Assembly (NCBI GenBank): GCA_965197555.1
Contig: OZ240213.1
Location: forward strand, 186,001-250,000
From: G965197555 sp965197555
GTDB lineage: Bacteria > Chloroflexota > Dehalococcoidia > Lucifugimonadales > UBA3495
Reading direction: 5' to 3'
DNA length: 64,000 nucleotides
Position numbers and translations under genes: made by a program. Of this stretch, positions 1 to 8,716 are shown in pieces (within the stretch, counting starts at the first letter, position 1; each line of letters begins with the position of its first letter). The notes beneath the pieces are model-generated. The model had not been told where the DNA came from and searched no databases. It saw only the letters and a list, made by a program, of their open reading frames with translations.

Positions 1-1
1 C

Positions 2-280
2 GAGGACGCAGCCCCGGTGACGGAAGGCGCGCTAGGCCTCAACCACATGGCCCTGCAGGTGGAAGACTTCGACATGCTGACCGAGTACTACCACCGATTG
101 CAGGATCACGGGATGACGGAACTCCGCACGGTGGACCACAGCATGACCAAGAGCATCTACTTGAAGGACCCCGACGGCAACGGGATTGAGCTCTTCTGTA
201 ACACTATGGAAGACGCAGCAGCAGGCCTGGCTGAGATGCGGCGACCCGGTCGGCAGAACACCGAGCTGGTATTCAGCTAG
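2..280 (+). CDS. VOC-family (glyoxalase/extradiol dioxygenase-like) protein, C-terminal part
   Basis: The reading frame is open from the first base, so the gene probably begins outside the window; an in-frame GTG at 17 is only an internal codon. The visible part is one betaalphabetabetabeta module of the vicinal oxygen chelate fold. It has a metal-ligand His in the segment LNHMALQV and a Glu in DPDGNGIELF, the usual His/Glu pair of the second VOC module. Family members are metal-dependent lyases or dioxygenases acting on small molecules in the cytoplasm; the substrate cannot be told from this part. A hairpin terminator follows the stop. Confidence 0.75.
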   Translation, partial: EDAAPVTEGALGLNHMALQVEDFDMLTEYYHRLQDHGMTELRTVDHSMTKSIYLKDPDGNGIELFCNTMEDAAAGLAEMRRPGRQNTELVFS

Positions 281-315
281 CCTACCCCGGCGCTGTTAAG
301 AAACCTGGCTTTTCC

Positions 316-350
316 GGCGACCAGCTTAGGTTGGTCGCCATTATTTTTCT
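316..350 (+). terminator. Rho-independent terminator
   Basis: An 8-bp perfect stem (GGCGACCA / TGGTCGCC) with an 8-nt loop is followed by ATTATTTTT. It lies 36 nt after the stop of the VOC gene, so it most likely ends that transcript. Confidence 0.75.
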
Positions 351-464
351 GGGGAACAATGGTCTAACCAAGGAGGGTTTGCCTCCCGGCCGTGTTGCAC
401 GGGCCCCGGATTCCAGCACTGAGGGACGGGGACCGAACCGCCCTAAAAGGACAGCGATAACAGT

Positions 465-1214
465 ATGATCGAGGCGGCAGTCCTGGACTTGGACGGCACT
501 TTAATCGGGAGGGACGAGCGGGTCTCGCACCGGGTGCGGGACGCGGTGGGGTCGGTCTCCAGCCGGGTGCCGGTGTCCATCGCGACTGGCCGCGAGGCTT
601 CCGATGCCATCAAGTTCGCCAAGCAGCTTGGCCTCACTGCGCCTCAGATCAGCGACGGTGGCGCCGCAATGTTGGACCCCGTCAGCGGACAACCGCTGTG
701 GTCCCACGGGCTGACGCCGGAACAAGCCCAACGCATAGTCACACACCTTAGCGACGCCGGCATCGCCTTTATCGCAACCCACCCAGGGGGTAAAGTTACA
801 CAGCTCAAGGAGGTCCCCCACTGGCACCTCACCCGGGTTTCGGCCCTTGACTTGGAAGAGAGTGCCGCTGAAGAAGTACTGGCCCGCTTCAGCGCCCACC
901 CAGATCTTCACGCAGTGAAGGTTTATTTGCCGTACAACGACTTCTGGGCAGTGGACTTTACCCGGTCAGGAGTGGATAAAGCAGCGGCGACGCAGCGGCT
1001 AGCCCAGCACTTGGGCACCACCACCTCCGCCATGGTAGCCGTGGGCGACAGCTACAACGATTTAGCAATGCTTAAAGTTTGCGGTTTCAAGGTCGCTATG
1101 GGGGGCGCACCGCCGGAGCTGAAGAGGTTGGCGGACTATGTGGCCCCTCCTGTGGAGCAGGACGGGCTGGCCACCGCCATTGAAAAGTTCGTCTTGCCCC
1201 GGATGAAAGATTAA
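465..1214 (+). CDS. HAD-superfamily phosphatase, Cof-like
   Basis: A 249-residue cytoplasmic hydrolase of the haloacid dehalogenase superfamily. Motif I is DLDGT with Asp8 and Asp10, motif II is the ATGR segment near residue 41, the motif III Lys is about residue 172 (SGVDKAAA), and motif IV is GDSYND with Asp195 and Asp199. The long insertion between motifs II and III is the C2-type cap of the Cof/sucrose-phosphatase group, which dephosphorylates sugar phosphates or flavin-type phosphates. The ATG at 465 begins immediately before motif I, which fixes the start. It converges on the next gene and stands alone, so the substrate is not predictable from context. Confidence 0.9.
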   Translation: MIEAAVLDLDGTLIGRDERVSHRVRDAVGSVSSRVPVSIATGREASDAIKFAKQLGLTAPQISDGGAAMLDPVSGQPLWSHGLTPEQAQRIVTHLSDAGIAFIATHPGGKVTQLKEVPHWHLTRVSALDLEESAAEEVLARFSAHPDLHAVKVYLPYNDFWAVDFTRSGVDKAAATQRLAQHLGTTTSAMVAVGDSYNDLAMLKVCGFKVAMGGAPPELKRLADYVAPPVEQDGLATAIEKFVLPRMKD

Positions 1215-1316
1215 ACCTTAGCGGTTAAGTTAGCCGTACAAGGGAGCGCCAACCTACTGACCAATTAGTCCGCTCACCGCGTAGGATTGGCTCTTGACCG
1301 CTGGCGGCTTTGACAG

Positions 1317-2384
1317 CTAGCGTAGGGCTGGAATAACTTCGTCAGCAAAGAGGCGGACCGATTCAGCCACCTGCTCGGCTGGGATCCGGCCACCGACGTT
1401 GGGCTCGATGATTACTCCCGACAGTCCCAATTCGTCCCGCCATTGGCCCAGACGCTCCGCTACGACCTCGGGAGTCCCATAGGCCAACCTGTCCTGCAAC
1501 AAGTCTTCGTAGGTTATTCCCTCTAACCTTTCTGCCCGTTGGGCTCGTTCTTCGCTGGTGGTGGTGCCGGATTGGCCGGCAGAGTTGAGGTAAGCCTGTC
1601 TCAGACGGGCGTAGGAGACCATGGTGCTGGCTTCCGGTTCCCTCAGCGCCCGGTCCATATCTTTGCCGACGTACGCCGGCAACCGGAGCATGACGTCTCC
1701 ATCTCCCGGGTGGCCAGCTTGTGCCCAAGCGGACCGGTATTCCTTCAAGCATTGGGCTAACTCAGAGACTACCATGCCCCGAAGGCCCATGAAAATCGGC
1801 ATGCCCAGGTTGCCCATCATGGGAAAGGTATCCTTGGTAGTCGCGGCAGCCCGCAAAGGAGGATGAGGCTTCTGCAAGGGCTTGGGTACCAAGTGTACGT
1901 CCTGAAAGCTGTAGTATTTCCCATCGTAGGAGAAGCGCTCCTGGGTCCAGGCCAAGCGCATCACTTCCAAGTACTCTCCGAACCTATCCCGGCTTTCGCT
2001 GTAAGGAATGTTGTAGCCTTCGTAGGCCCGAGCGAACCCGCTGCGGCCAATGCCCAGGTCAAGCCTACCGCCGCTGACGTTGTCCAGCGTGGCCACCTCC
2101 TCGGCCAAGCGCACCGGATGGCCCAGGGGCAACACCAACACCGCAGTGCCAACTCTTAGCCGTTTGGTCCGAGCCGCAATAGCGGTGGCGATGATCAAGG
2201 GCGCCGATACCACCGAGGGAATCCCACCCGGTCCACCGGGCGGGGCGAAGTGACGTTCGGCAAGCCAGACCCCGTCATAGCCCAACTCCTCCGCTGCGTC
2301 GGCCATGGAGAAGGCCTCGTTGAAGGCTTCGTCCTGGCTCCGGCCCTCCCGGTAGTCGCACTCCATGGTGAGCCCGATGTGCAT
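1317..2384 (-). CDS. LLM-class flavin-dependent oxidoreductase
   Basis: A 355-residue luciferase-like monooxygenase of the bacterial TIM-barrel class, which uses reduced FMN or F420. It begins MHIGLTMECDYREG and carries the family blocks AEELGYDGVWLAERHF (about residues 33-48), RLRVGTAVLVLPLGHPVRLAEE and SGGRLDLGIGRSG. The C-terminal block TPEVVAERLGQWRDELG is also typical of the class. A GGAGGA ribosome-binding site precedes the ATG at 2384. It is divergent from the gamma-glutamyltransferase gene. The substrate is unknown; alkanal, organic sulfur or F420-linked reactions all occur in this family. Confidence 0.9.
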   Translation of the reverse strand: MHIGLTMECDYREGRSQDEAFNEAFSMADAAEELGYDGVWLAERHFAPPGGPGGIPSVVSAPLIIATAIAARTKRLRVGTAVLVLPLGHPVRLAEEVATLDNVSGGRLDLGIGRSGFARAYEGYNIPYSESRDRFGEYLEVMRLAWTQERFSYDGKYYSFQDVHLVPKPLQKPHPPLRAAATTKDTFPMMGNLGMPIFMGLRGMVVSELAQCLKEYRSAWAQAGHPGDGDVMLRLPAYVGKDMDRALREPEASTMVSYARLRQAYLNSAGQSGTTTSEERAQRAERLEGITYEDLLQDRLAYGTPEVVAERLGQWRDELGLSGVIIEPNVGGRIPAEQVAESVRLFADEVIPALR

Positions 2385-2478
2385 GCCGGTCCTCCTCGCC
2401 TGCCTTAGATGCTGGGGCGTCCGCCTGCCAAGCGGAAAGGATTGTAGAGTCGGTATTTGGCTGTGTCAATTCGGCAAG

Positions 2479-2507
2479 TTGACTCGCTTCCAAGGCCACT
2501 TTACACT
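2479..2507 (+). promoter_or_regulatory. sigma70-type promoter for the gamma-glutamyltransferase gene
   Basis: TTGACT and TACACT are separated by 17 bp. Transcription would start near 2514, upstream of the ATG at 2571, and this rules out the longer reading frame that opens at 2457. Confidence 0.55.
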
Positions 2508-2570
2508 GGCCCGGTACCTGGCAGTACTTACAGAATTTACCAGAAGCACGCACCTGGAAGGGGGATGACC

Positions 2571-4184
2571 ATGGCTGTAACCCGCCTGTCTCGAGAGCTA
2601 GTCTACGGTCGCCGGGGGATGGTCTGCTCCAATTCCCCGCTGGCCGCCAGCGCAGGGATCAAGACAATGCAGGACGGAGGTAACGCATTCGATGCCGCCC
2701 TGGCGGTAGCCGCCGTGGAGGCGGTGACCTTGGTCCGCCTGGGCGGCGATTCCTTCGTTCTTTTGTACGAAGCCTCCAGCCGGAAAGTGACCGGGGTGAA
2801 TAGCAGCGGGGTTGCGGCCAGCGGTCTCACCACAGACTGTCTCGCAGGGCAGGGCTATCGGACCATGCCCCTGGAAGGCCCCCACGCAGTATCGGTGCCC
2901 GGTGAGGTAGCCGCCTGGGAGGAGATTCACCGCCGTTTCTGCACCAGGGAATTCCAATCCCTCCTTGACTCTGCCATAGGATACGCCGAGGAGGGATTTC
3001 CTGTTGCTCCCGGCCTGGGCCGGGACTTTGCCAACCGCGGAGCCAACCTAAGCCATTTCCCTGCCTCAGCAGCAATCTACCACCGGACCGGTAGGGTGCC
3101 CACCCAGGGCGAACTACTAACAAACAAGGACCTAGCCCGTACTCTTCACCGGGTGGCCCAGGGAGGTAGCGCGGAGTTTTACCGGGGAGACCTGGCTCGG
3201 GAGATGGTGCGGGGGCTAAACGCCGCCGGTGGGCGGTTCAGTGACTCGGACTTCACCCAGCACCAAGCTGAGGTTTACGACCCCATTTCTACATCCTACC
3301 GGGGTCACGAAGTCTACCAAACGCAGCCTCCATCCCAGGGCTTCCTGCTTCTCGAGATGCTGAATCTGCTGGAGGGTTTCGACCTGGCCTCCTTGGGCCA
3401 GAACTCAGCCCAGGCCATCCACCTCATGGTGCAAGCAAAGGGAATCGCCTACAACGACCGTAACCGTTTGGCCGGGGACCCCAAGTTTGTGGACTGGCCT
3501 CTCGCTGATCTTGTGTCCAAAAGCTATGCGGAGAGCCGCCTGGGTGAGATCAGCCCGGCCACGGGGTCCGGCGCACGGCTCCAACCGGTAGAAGCCGACG
3601 GCGACACCACTTATTTCTGCGTGGCCGACGGCGAGGGCAACTGCGTCTCCTGGGTCCATAGCCTATCCAACGCCTTCGGCTCCTGCTTGGTGGCCGAGGG
3701 GACCGGCGTTCTCTTCAACAACCGGGCGGGAAGAGGCTTCAGCCTGGAGCCGGGGCACCCCAACCGGATCGCTCCGGGAAAGCGGACGATGCACACCCTC
3801 AACTGCTATCTGACAACCCAAGGAGGCCTTCCTGCGATTGTGGGCGGCACCCCCGGTGGGGACTTTCAGCCCCAATGCAACCTACAGATACTGAGCGACC
3901 TGCTGGACTTCGGCATGGACCCTCAAGAGGCGGTGGAGGCACCCCGGTGGTGGAGCTTCCCCGGCACCGACCCGGCCAGCTTGGATACCCCACCGGAGCT
4001 GCGCTTAGAACCGAACATGCCCGAAGGAACCGCCCGGACTCTGGAAGCCCTGGGTCACCGAGTGGCCCGCCGCAGCCCGGGAGTCACCGACGGCAGAGTG
4101 CAACTGATTACCATCGACCCCCAGCGAGGTGTCCTGGCGGGAGCCTCCGATCCCAGAGGGGACGGCCACGCAGCGGCGTGGTAG
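2571..4184 (+). CDS. gamma-glutamyltransferase family protein
   Basis: A 537-residue member of the Ntn-hydrolase gamma-glutamyltranspeptidase family. These proteins cleave themselves into two subunits and transfer or hydrolyse gamma-glutamyl groups. The N-terminal block around SNSPLAASAGIKTMQDGGNA and the GGDSF segment fit the large subunit. The autocatalytic nucleophile is expected at Thr346 in the DTTYFCVAD segment that opens the small subunit, and GGTPGGDFQPQ is the conserved glycine-rich block. No signal peptide is visible, so it may be a cytoplasmic acyl-transferase or hydrolase variant. The start is ATG 2571 with a GGAAGGGGG element upstream; another ATG at 2565 is possible. The PIG-L gene follows 66 nt later and may be co-transcribed. 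Confidence 0.9.
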   Translation: MAVTRLSRELVYGRRGMVCSNSPLAASAGIKTMQDGGNAFDAALAVAAVEAVTLVRLGGDSFVLLYEASSRKVTGVNSSGVAASGLTTDCLAGQGYRTMPLEGPHAVSVPGEVAAWEEIHRRFCTREFQSLLDSAIGYAEEGFPVAPGLGRDFANRGANLSHFPASAAIYHRTGRVPTQGELLTNKDLARTLHRVAQGGSAEFYRGDLAREMVRGLNAAGGRFSDSDFTQHQAEVYDPISTSYRGHEVYQTQPPSQGFLLLEMLNLLEGFDLASLGQNSAQAIHLMVQAKGIAYNDRNRLAGDPKFVDWPLADLVSKSYAESRLGEISPATGSGARLQPVEADGDTTYFCVADGEGNCVSWVHSLSNAFGSCLVAEGTGVLFNNRAGRGFSLEPGHPNRIAPGKRTMHTLNCYLTTQGGLPAIVGGTPGGDFQPQCNLQILSDLLDFGMDPQEAVEAPRWWSFPGTDPASLDTPPELRLEPNMPEGTARTLEALGHRVARRSPGVTDGRVQLITIDPQRGVLAGASDPRGDGHAAAW

Positions 4185-4250
4185 CCGTACCTGTGACAAG
4201 CAGCCGAGTAGCGGGCGCACTCTTTCGTGTATCCAGGAGGTAGCCGTTAA

Positions 4251-5114
4251 ATGTCCGGACAACGCTTGCTGGCATGTTTCGCCCACCCCGACGACGAAGC
4301 CTTTCCCGTCGGAGGGCTGCTGGCAGCCCATGCTGCCCGGGGCGTGGAGATACGCTTGGTGACGGCCACGCTTGGTGAGGAAGGGGAGATCCGGCAGAAT
4401 GGTGCAGCCACCCGCGAGACCCTGCCCGAGGTGCGCCGGTTTGAACTAGCATGCGCGGTACGGGCCCTGGGGCTGGCCAGCCATCGGGTGTTGGGCTACC
4501 GGGACTCGGGAATGGCCGGCAGCCCAGCCAACGAGCACGATCTGGCCTTCGTGAATGCCCCTAGTGAAGAAGTTGTGGAACAATTGGTGGCTGAAATACG
4601 CGACTTCCGCCCCCAGGTGGTACTGACCTTCGAGCCGGGAGGTCTATACGGGCACCCGGACCACATCGCGGTCTGTAAACACACTACGCAGGCGTTCGAG
4701 CTTGCCGCTGATCCCGGCTCCTTCCCCCAGCAGCTAGCCAAGGGCTTACAACCCCATGCTCCAGACCGCCTCTACTACAGCGCCCGACCAAGAGGGTTTC
4801 GAACTGAATGGGCCCTGGCGCTGCGCGGCGCGGGTATTGACTTCCCCATGCCGTCACCGGAGCAAGAAGAGCAAGGTAACCTGCCTGAGGAACTGCACCT
4901 GAGATTGGACGTGGGTGAACAGCTAGAAGCAAAGATGGCCTGCATTCTATGCCACCGGACTCAGGTAGCCCCCGACTGGCCCTACCACCGGGTCCCCCGG
5001 GAGGTTTCGGCCAGGGTCCTAGGCAGAGAGTTCTACATCCGCGCCGTTCCGCCAGTGAAGCCCGGCGAGACAGTCGGCGAAGACCTTTTCAAGGGCCTGG
5101 GCATAGGGCCTTAA
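4251..5114 (+). CDS. PIG-L family (LmbE-like) zinc deacetylase
   Basis: A 287-residue metal-dependent deacetylase of the PIG-L/MshB/BshB family. These enzymes remove acetyl groups from N-acetylglucosaminyl compounds, including mycothiol and bacillithiol precursors. The zinc motif AHPDDE is at residues 11-16 and the third ligand motif HPDH is at 135-138. The GEEGEIRQ segment near residue 44 is also typical. AGGAGG precedes the ATG. It lies downstream of the gamma-glutamyltransferase in the same orientation, so the two may act in turnover of thiol or amino-sugar conjugates; that link is an inference. Confidence 0.9.
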   Translation: MSGQRLLACFAHPDDEAFPVGGLLAAHAARGVEIRLVTATLGEEGEIRQNGAATRETLPEVRRFELACAVRALGLASHRVLGYRDSGMAGSPANEHDLAFVNAPSEEVVEQLVAEIRDFRPQVVLTFEPGGLYGHPDHIAVCKHTTQAFELAADPGSFPQQLAKGLQPHAPDRLYYSARPRGFRTEWALALRGAGIDFPMPSPEQEEQGNLPEELHLRLDVGEQLEAKMACILCHRTQVAPDWPYHRVPREVSARVLGREFYIRAVPPVKPGETVGEDLFKGLGIGP

Positions 5115-5133
5115 TCGACCCGGAGACCACACC

Positions 5134-5183
5134 AAAGCGCGCGGAAGAACACAGAGTTTGAATCTAGTTCTTCCGCGCGCTTT
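5134..5183. terminator. Bidirectional hairpin terminator
   Basis: A perfect 17-bp stem (AAAGCGCGCGGAAGAAC with its complement) closes a 16-nt loop. It stands between two convergent genes, 20 nt after the PIG-L stop, and the A/T ends of the stem suit termination in both directions. Confidence 0.75.
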
Positions 5184-5248
5184 GCGTTCGCTCCGGTCCG
5201 GTTAGTAGTAGCTGGGCCCTAACGACGGCCTCCCTCGTGACCCTATCT

Positions 5249-5641
5249 TTAGCCCTTGGGCCGTTGAATGAGCTCCACGCTCACATGGTCGGGGGCCTCG
5301 ATGAAGCACACAGTGGAGCCGGAGGGCATGGTCCAGGGGTCGCAGATAAAGTGAGCCCCATTGGCCCTCAGGTGGGAGGCCGCCTCATCCATATCATCCA
5401 CCTCAAAGCCGAAGTGGTCGAGGCCATAACGGGGCTCGGTTGAGCCGGGGACCGGGTCCTCCCCCTCCGCTCGACCGGATATGGTCATCAACGGTCGGCC
5501 CCCCAGCTCCAACTGTATCGACTTGGTTGTCGATAGAGGCCGCTCCGAGGTGATGGTCGCGCCAAAATTGTCGCAATAAAACTTGGCTGCCGTGTCGGGG
5601 TCGCCGCTTCGAAAGTGCAAGTGGTTATAGGTGAAATTCAT
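5249..5641 (-). CDS. VOC-family protein (glyoxalase/bleomycin-resistance fold)
   Basis: A complete 130-residue single-chain VOC protein. The paired modules start MNFTYNHLHFRSGDPDTAAKF and YGLDHFGFEVDDMDEAASHL. Metal ligands are likely His8 and the His in DHFGF, with the closing Glu in HVSVELIQ. Such proteins bind a divalent metal and act on small organics in the cytoplasm. AAGGAG precedes the ATG at 5641. The next gene upstream, a PEP-mutase-family lyase, lies 37 nt away on the same strand, so the two probably form an operon. Confidence 0.85.
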   Translation of the reverse strand: MNFTYNHLHFRSGDPDTAAKFYCDNFGATITSERPLSTTKSIQLELGGRPLMTISGRAEGEDPVPGSTEPRYGLDHFGFEVDDMDEAASHLRANGAHFICDPWTMPSGSTVCFIEAPDHVSVELIQRPKG

Positions 5642-5678
5642 ATACCGGCTCCTTCTGAGTGTTTGATATTTTCATTAC

Positions 5679-6539
5679 CTAGTTCAAGAAATCGCTGGTC
5701 CACCGGTCGTAGTCCGATCGCCGCGTCGCTTGAGACATCAACTCCGCTGACGCCAACTGGGGCCCCAGGGCCTCGGGAGAAGTTCCTTCACGAAGGGCTT
5801 TCAAGGTATCATGAACGGCCTTGACGGCAGCCTGAAACGGCAGATGCCCTTGCAAAGCAATACGGACTCCGTTGGAGGAGAGGAATTCCCGGTCCGCCAA
5901 CTCAGGCCCGGTCCCGCCCAGCATCAGAGGCAGATCGACGGCAGCGTGGATCGCCTCCACCTCTTCTCTAGTACTCGCACCAACCAAAAAGATGGCGTCG
6001 ACCCCGGCACCGGCGTAGGCCTGGCACCGGCGTATCGCTTCCTGAACACCCCCGGCTCGCAGGCCGGTGGTGCGGCCTACAATAGCTAGGCCCGAGTCCC
6101 GACGGGCGTCCAGAGCTGCTTTCATCTTGCCCACAGCTTCTTCCAGGGAGATTAGCTGGTCGTCGGCGCCACCAAAGCTCCTGGGCAGCACTGTGTCCTC
6201 GATGGTCAGCGCAGCTACTCCAGCGGCTTCCAACTCCTCCACCGTGCGCATGACGTTCAAAGCGTTGCCGTAGCCGTGATCAGCGTCGACCATGAGGCTG
6301 AGGTCGCCAGCCCGGCAAATGCGATGAATCTGCTCTGCGAACTCGGTCAGGGTCAATACCACCAAGTCAGGAGCCCCCAGCACCGTGGCCGATGCTATAG
6401 AACCGGCCAGCATGCCGACTTCAAACCCCAGGTCCTCAGCGATGCGTGCCGAGATGGGGTCGAATACAGAGGCGGGATGAACGCACCGGTCTCCCTCAAG
6501 AATGCCGCGATACCTCTCCCTGCGCTGGGTCAACTCCAT
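5679..6539 (-). CDS. Isocitrate lyase/PEP mutase family protein, oxaloacetate decarboxylase-like
   Basis: A 286-residue alpha/beta-barrel enzyme of the PEP mutase/isocitrate lyase superfamily. The magnesium-binding DADHGYGN segment has Asp85 and Asp87, and Glu114 lies in LTIEDTVLPR. The KKCGH signature of true isocitrate lyases is absent, and the LMVDADHGYGNALNVMRTV block resembles the oxaloacetate decarboxylase branch (PA4872 type) most closely. It would cleave or decarboxylate a 2-oxo or 2-hydroxy dicarboxylate. GGGGAGGA precedes the ATG. The VOC gene lies directly downstream. The exact substrate is not settled. Confidence 0.85.
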   Translation of the reverse strand: MELTQRRERYRGILEGDRCVHPASVFDPISARIAEDLGFEVGMLAGSIASATVLGAPDLVVLTLTEFAEQIHRICRAGDLSLMVDADHGYGNALNVMRTVEELEAAGVAALTIEDTVLPRSFGGADDQLISLEEAVGKMKAALDARRDSGLAIVGRTTGLRAGGVQEAIRRCQAYAGAGVDAIFLVGASTREEVEAIHAAVDLPLMLGGTGPELADREFLSSNGVRIALQGHLPFQAAVKAVHDTLKALREGTSPEALGPQLASAELMSQATRRSDYDRWTSDFLN

Positions 6540-6794
6540 GCTGGTCCTCCCCGGTCCTTATTGATTCTCGCTAAACTTGGACACCTTCCGTTGGCCTGAG
6601 TCCATCGAAGGGCACCAGTGGTTCAAAGGGCCTTTCCTGGGCCTCACCAAGGGGTCACTGATAAGGGACGCGTATAATGCCTTCAGATCCCCCGTGTCTT
6701 CAGGTAGCTGGGTAGTTACGCTATACTAGCCCGCGCGGGCCAATTCTACCACAGACCGTTGGAGAGAACCCCTAGCTTGATATTCAGGTGAACC

Positions 6795-7607
6795 TTGCGG
6801 GTTGTCGGGGTGGATTTCAGTGGCGCCAAGGCCGACAGCAATACCTGGGTGGCCCAGGGTTGCTTGGAGGGCGGGGACTTGCACCTGACAGACTGCCGAC
6901 CGGTGAGCCGCAGCGAGCTGGTTGATCTGTTGATGTCGCTCCCGGACAACACCGTAGCAGCCCTGGATTTTCCTTTTTCGGTGCCCTCGGGTTTCGCGGG
7001 TTTCTGGGAGCCCCAAGCAGCCAGCATGCCCGACCTATGGGACGCTGCAGCGGCCATGGACATGAGCGATTTCCTAGAGCTGCGGAATCACTACGTCCGG
7101 GAACACGGGGAACCCAAGCGACGCTGCGACACTTTCTTTCCCGAATGCTACTCCTGCTTGCACAACGTGAACCCCAACATGGTGCCCATGACCTTTCGTG
7201 GAATGCAGATGCTCTCGGGCTTATGGGCAAGGGGGTGCAAGGTGCCGCCGTTGGCACCCCAAAGGAGAGAAAAGGCCCTGTTGTTGGAGGCCATGCCGGG
7301 GGCGGCACTAAGGGCCTTTCATTTGCCCTATAAAGGCTACAAGAACGGCAAACAAGCCGCAATAAAACGAGTGCAAATCCTGGAGGGCTTGGCCCAACGG
7401 TCTGGTGTGGGTTTGCCCAACTTGGATATTTTCCGGCAGGCTTGCTTGGCCAGCCATGACTGTCTAGACTCCGTGGTGGCCGCCATAGTTGGGGTCCTCT
7501 GGAAGCAGGACCCAGGCCTGTTCTGGAGGCCCGAGCTGGACGGACTAGACAGCGCGGCCATTTTGGAGGGGTGGCTTTACGCCCCAGTGAATAAAGTGGT
7601 CAATTAA
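6795..7607 (+). CDS. DUF429 domain protein
   Basis: A 270-residue protein of the DUF429 family, which has an RNase H-like fold and no assigned reaction. The N-terminal GVDFSGAK segment (residues 5-12), the AALDFPFSVPSGF block and the C-terminal HDCLDSVVAAIVGVLW block, with its acidic residues, are typical of the family and could bind metal. The start is TTG at 6795, just before the first beta strand; upstream there is only a weak AGGTG. The 3' half of this gene was copied downstream together with the following cupin gene (see 7925-8343). Confidence 0.8.
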   Translation: MRVVGVDFSGAKADSNTWVAQGCLEGGDLHLTDCRPVSRSELVDLLMSLPDNTVAALDFPFSVPSGFAGFWEPQAASMPDLWDAAAAMDMSDFLELRNHYVREHGEPKRRCDTFFPECYSCLHNVNPNMVPMTFRGMQMLSGLWARGCKVPPLAPQRREKALLLEAMPGAALRAFHLPYKGYKNGKQAAIKRVQILEGLAQRSGVGLPNLDIFRQACLASHDCLDSVVAAIVGVLWKQDPGLFWRPELDGLDSAAILEGWLYAPVNKVVN

Positions 7608-7611
7608 GCAG

Positions 7612-7924
7612 GGGCATATACAGGCTATTTAGCAGTAACGACGGCCAGTCCCACCTTGAAGAGTTGGGACTAACGTCCCATCCAGAGCATGGGGGAGGCC
7701 CAGCCAACATCCGATATTACCATTAGGGAGTGGCCGCCGGGCCATTTTATAGACTGGCACCCGGCGCCCCGCCGCCAGTACGTTATTACTGTATTACTGT
7801 CTCTGGTCACATCGAAATCGCCCTGGGAGACGGAACGGTTACCTGTCACGGGCTCGGCGACGCCTGGCTTGTGTCCTCCACCAGCGGACAGGGCCATACT
7901 ACCCGGGTGGTCGGCGACCAACCT
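7612..7924 (+). pseudogene. Decayed cupin gene (first copy)
   Basis: It is homologous along its length to the intact cupin gene at 8347-8685. The GTG start of the intact copy is AGG here, and the AAGGAGG ribosome-binding site has become AAAGTGG. A 1-nt insertion near 7690 and an 8-nt insertion near 7790 shift the frame. Recognisable segments remain in two frames, for example the FIDWHPAPRRQY segment and GQGHTTRVVGD. It runs without a stop directly into the copied DUF429 segment. Confidence 0.8.
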
Positions 7925-8343
7925 GGTGGCCATGACTTTTCGTGGAATGTAATGCTCTCGGGTTTGTCGGCAAGGGTGGGTAAGGTGCCGCCGTTGGCCA
8001 CCAAACGAAAAGGAGAGGCCCTGCTGTTGAAGGCCATGCCGGGGGCGGAGCTACGGACCTGTCATTTACCCGACAAGGGCTAGAAGAACGGCCAACAAGC
8101 CGACAGCAGGCGGATGTAATTTCTGGGGGCTTGGCCCAACGGTCTGGGGTGGGCTTACTCAACTTGGACAATTCTCGCCAGGCTTGCTTGGCCGGCCATG
8201 ACTGTCTAAACTCAGTGGTGGCTGCCGTAGTCCTCTGGGACCAGGACCTCGGACCGTTCCGGAGGCCTGAGCTGGTCGGATTAGACGGCGCGGCCACTCT
8301 GGAGAAGTGACTTTACACTCCAGTGAATAAGGAGGTCAAGTAA
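7925..8343 (+). pseudogene. Decayed 3' half of a DUF429 gene (second copy)
   Basis: This is a copy of 7181-7607. It lacks the N-terminal GVDFSGAK part. It has a nonsense change, TAC to TAG, at about 8082, and small length differences downstream. The segment still ends with the sequence that carries the ribosome-binding site (AAGGAGG) of the intact cupin gene. Confidence 0.8.
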
Positions 8344-8346
8344 ACA

Positions 8347-8685
8347 GTGGGCATTTACAGGCTATTTAGCGGCGATGACGGCCAGTCCCACATTGAAGAG
8401 TTGGGGCTGACGTCCCATCCAGCGCTGGGGGAGGCCCAGCCAACGTCCGACATAACCATTCGGGAGTGGCCGCCAGGCCATTTTATAGACTGGCACCCGG
8501 CCCCCCGCCGCCAGTACGTTATTTCTCTCTCGGGTCACATCGAAATCGGCTTGGGAGACGGAACGGTTACCCGTTACGGGCCCGGCGACGCGCGGCTGGT
8601 GGAGGATACCAGCGGACAGGGCCATACTACGCGGGTGGTCGGTGACGAGCCCAGCATCACCGCGGTCATTCCCCTGGCTGGGTAA
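8347..8685 (+). CDS. Cupin-fold small protein
   Basis: A 112-residue single-domain protein with the small-barrel cupin pattern: RRQYVISLSGHIEIGLGDG for the first conserved block and GPGDARLVEDTSGQGHTTR for the second. Potential metal-binding His residues lie in FIDWHPAPRRQ and GQGHTTR. The start is GTG 8347 with AAGGAGG 11 nt upstream. The substrate is unknown. It is the intact member of a duplicated pair (the decayed copy is at 7612), and a second paralogue lies 31 nt downstream; the two are probably co-transcribed. Confidence 0.8.
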   Translation: MGIYRLFSGDDGQSHIEELGLTSHPALGEAQPTSDITIREWPPGHFIDWHPAPRRQYVISLSGHIEIGLGDGTVTRYGPGDARLVEDTSGQGHTTRVVGDEPSITAVIPLAG

Positions 8686-8716
8686 TTCCTAATCAACAAC
8701 AAAGGACAATTGGATT

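Larger units (their letters stand above)
7181..8652 (+). repeat. Tandem duplication of a ~0.74-kb unit (3' half of DUF429 + cupin)
   Basis: Unit 1 is about 7181-7924 and unit 2 about 7925-8652. Matching points are GGTGCCCATGACCTTTCG at 7181 against GGTGGCCATGACTTTTCG at 7925 (offset 744), and CAGGCTATTTAGC at 7621 against 8358 (offset 737). Each unit carries the 3' half of the DUF429 gene followed by a cupin gene. Unit 1 kept the DUF429 gene and lost its cupin; unit 2 kept the cupin and lost DUF429. Confidence 0.85.

Noticed and set aside
2457..2570. Upstream extension of the gamma-glutamyltransferase frame
   Set aside because: A promoter at 2479-2507 lies inside it, and the ribosome-binding site supports ATG 2571.
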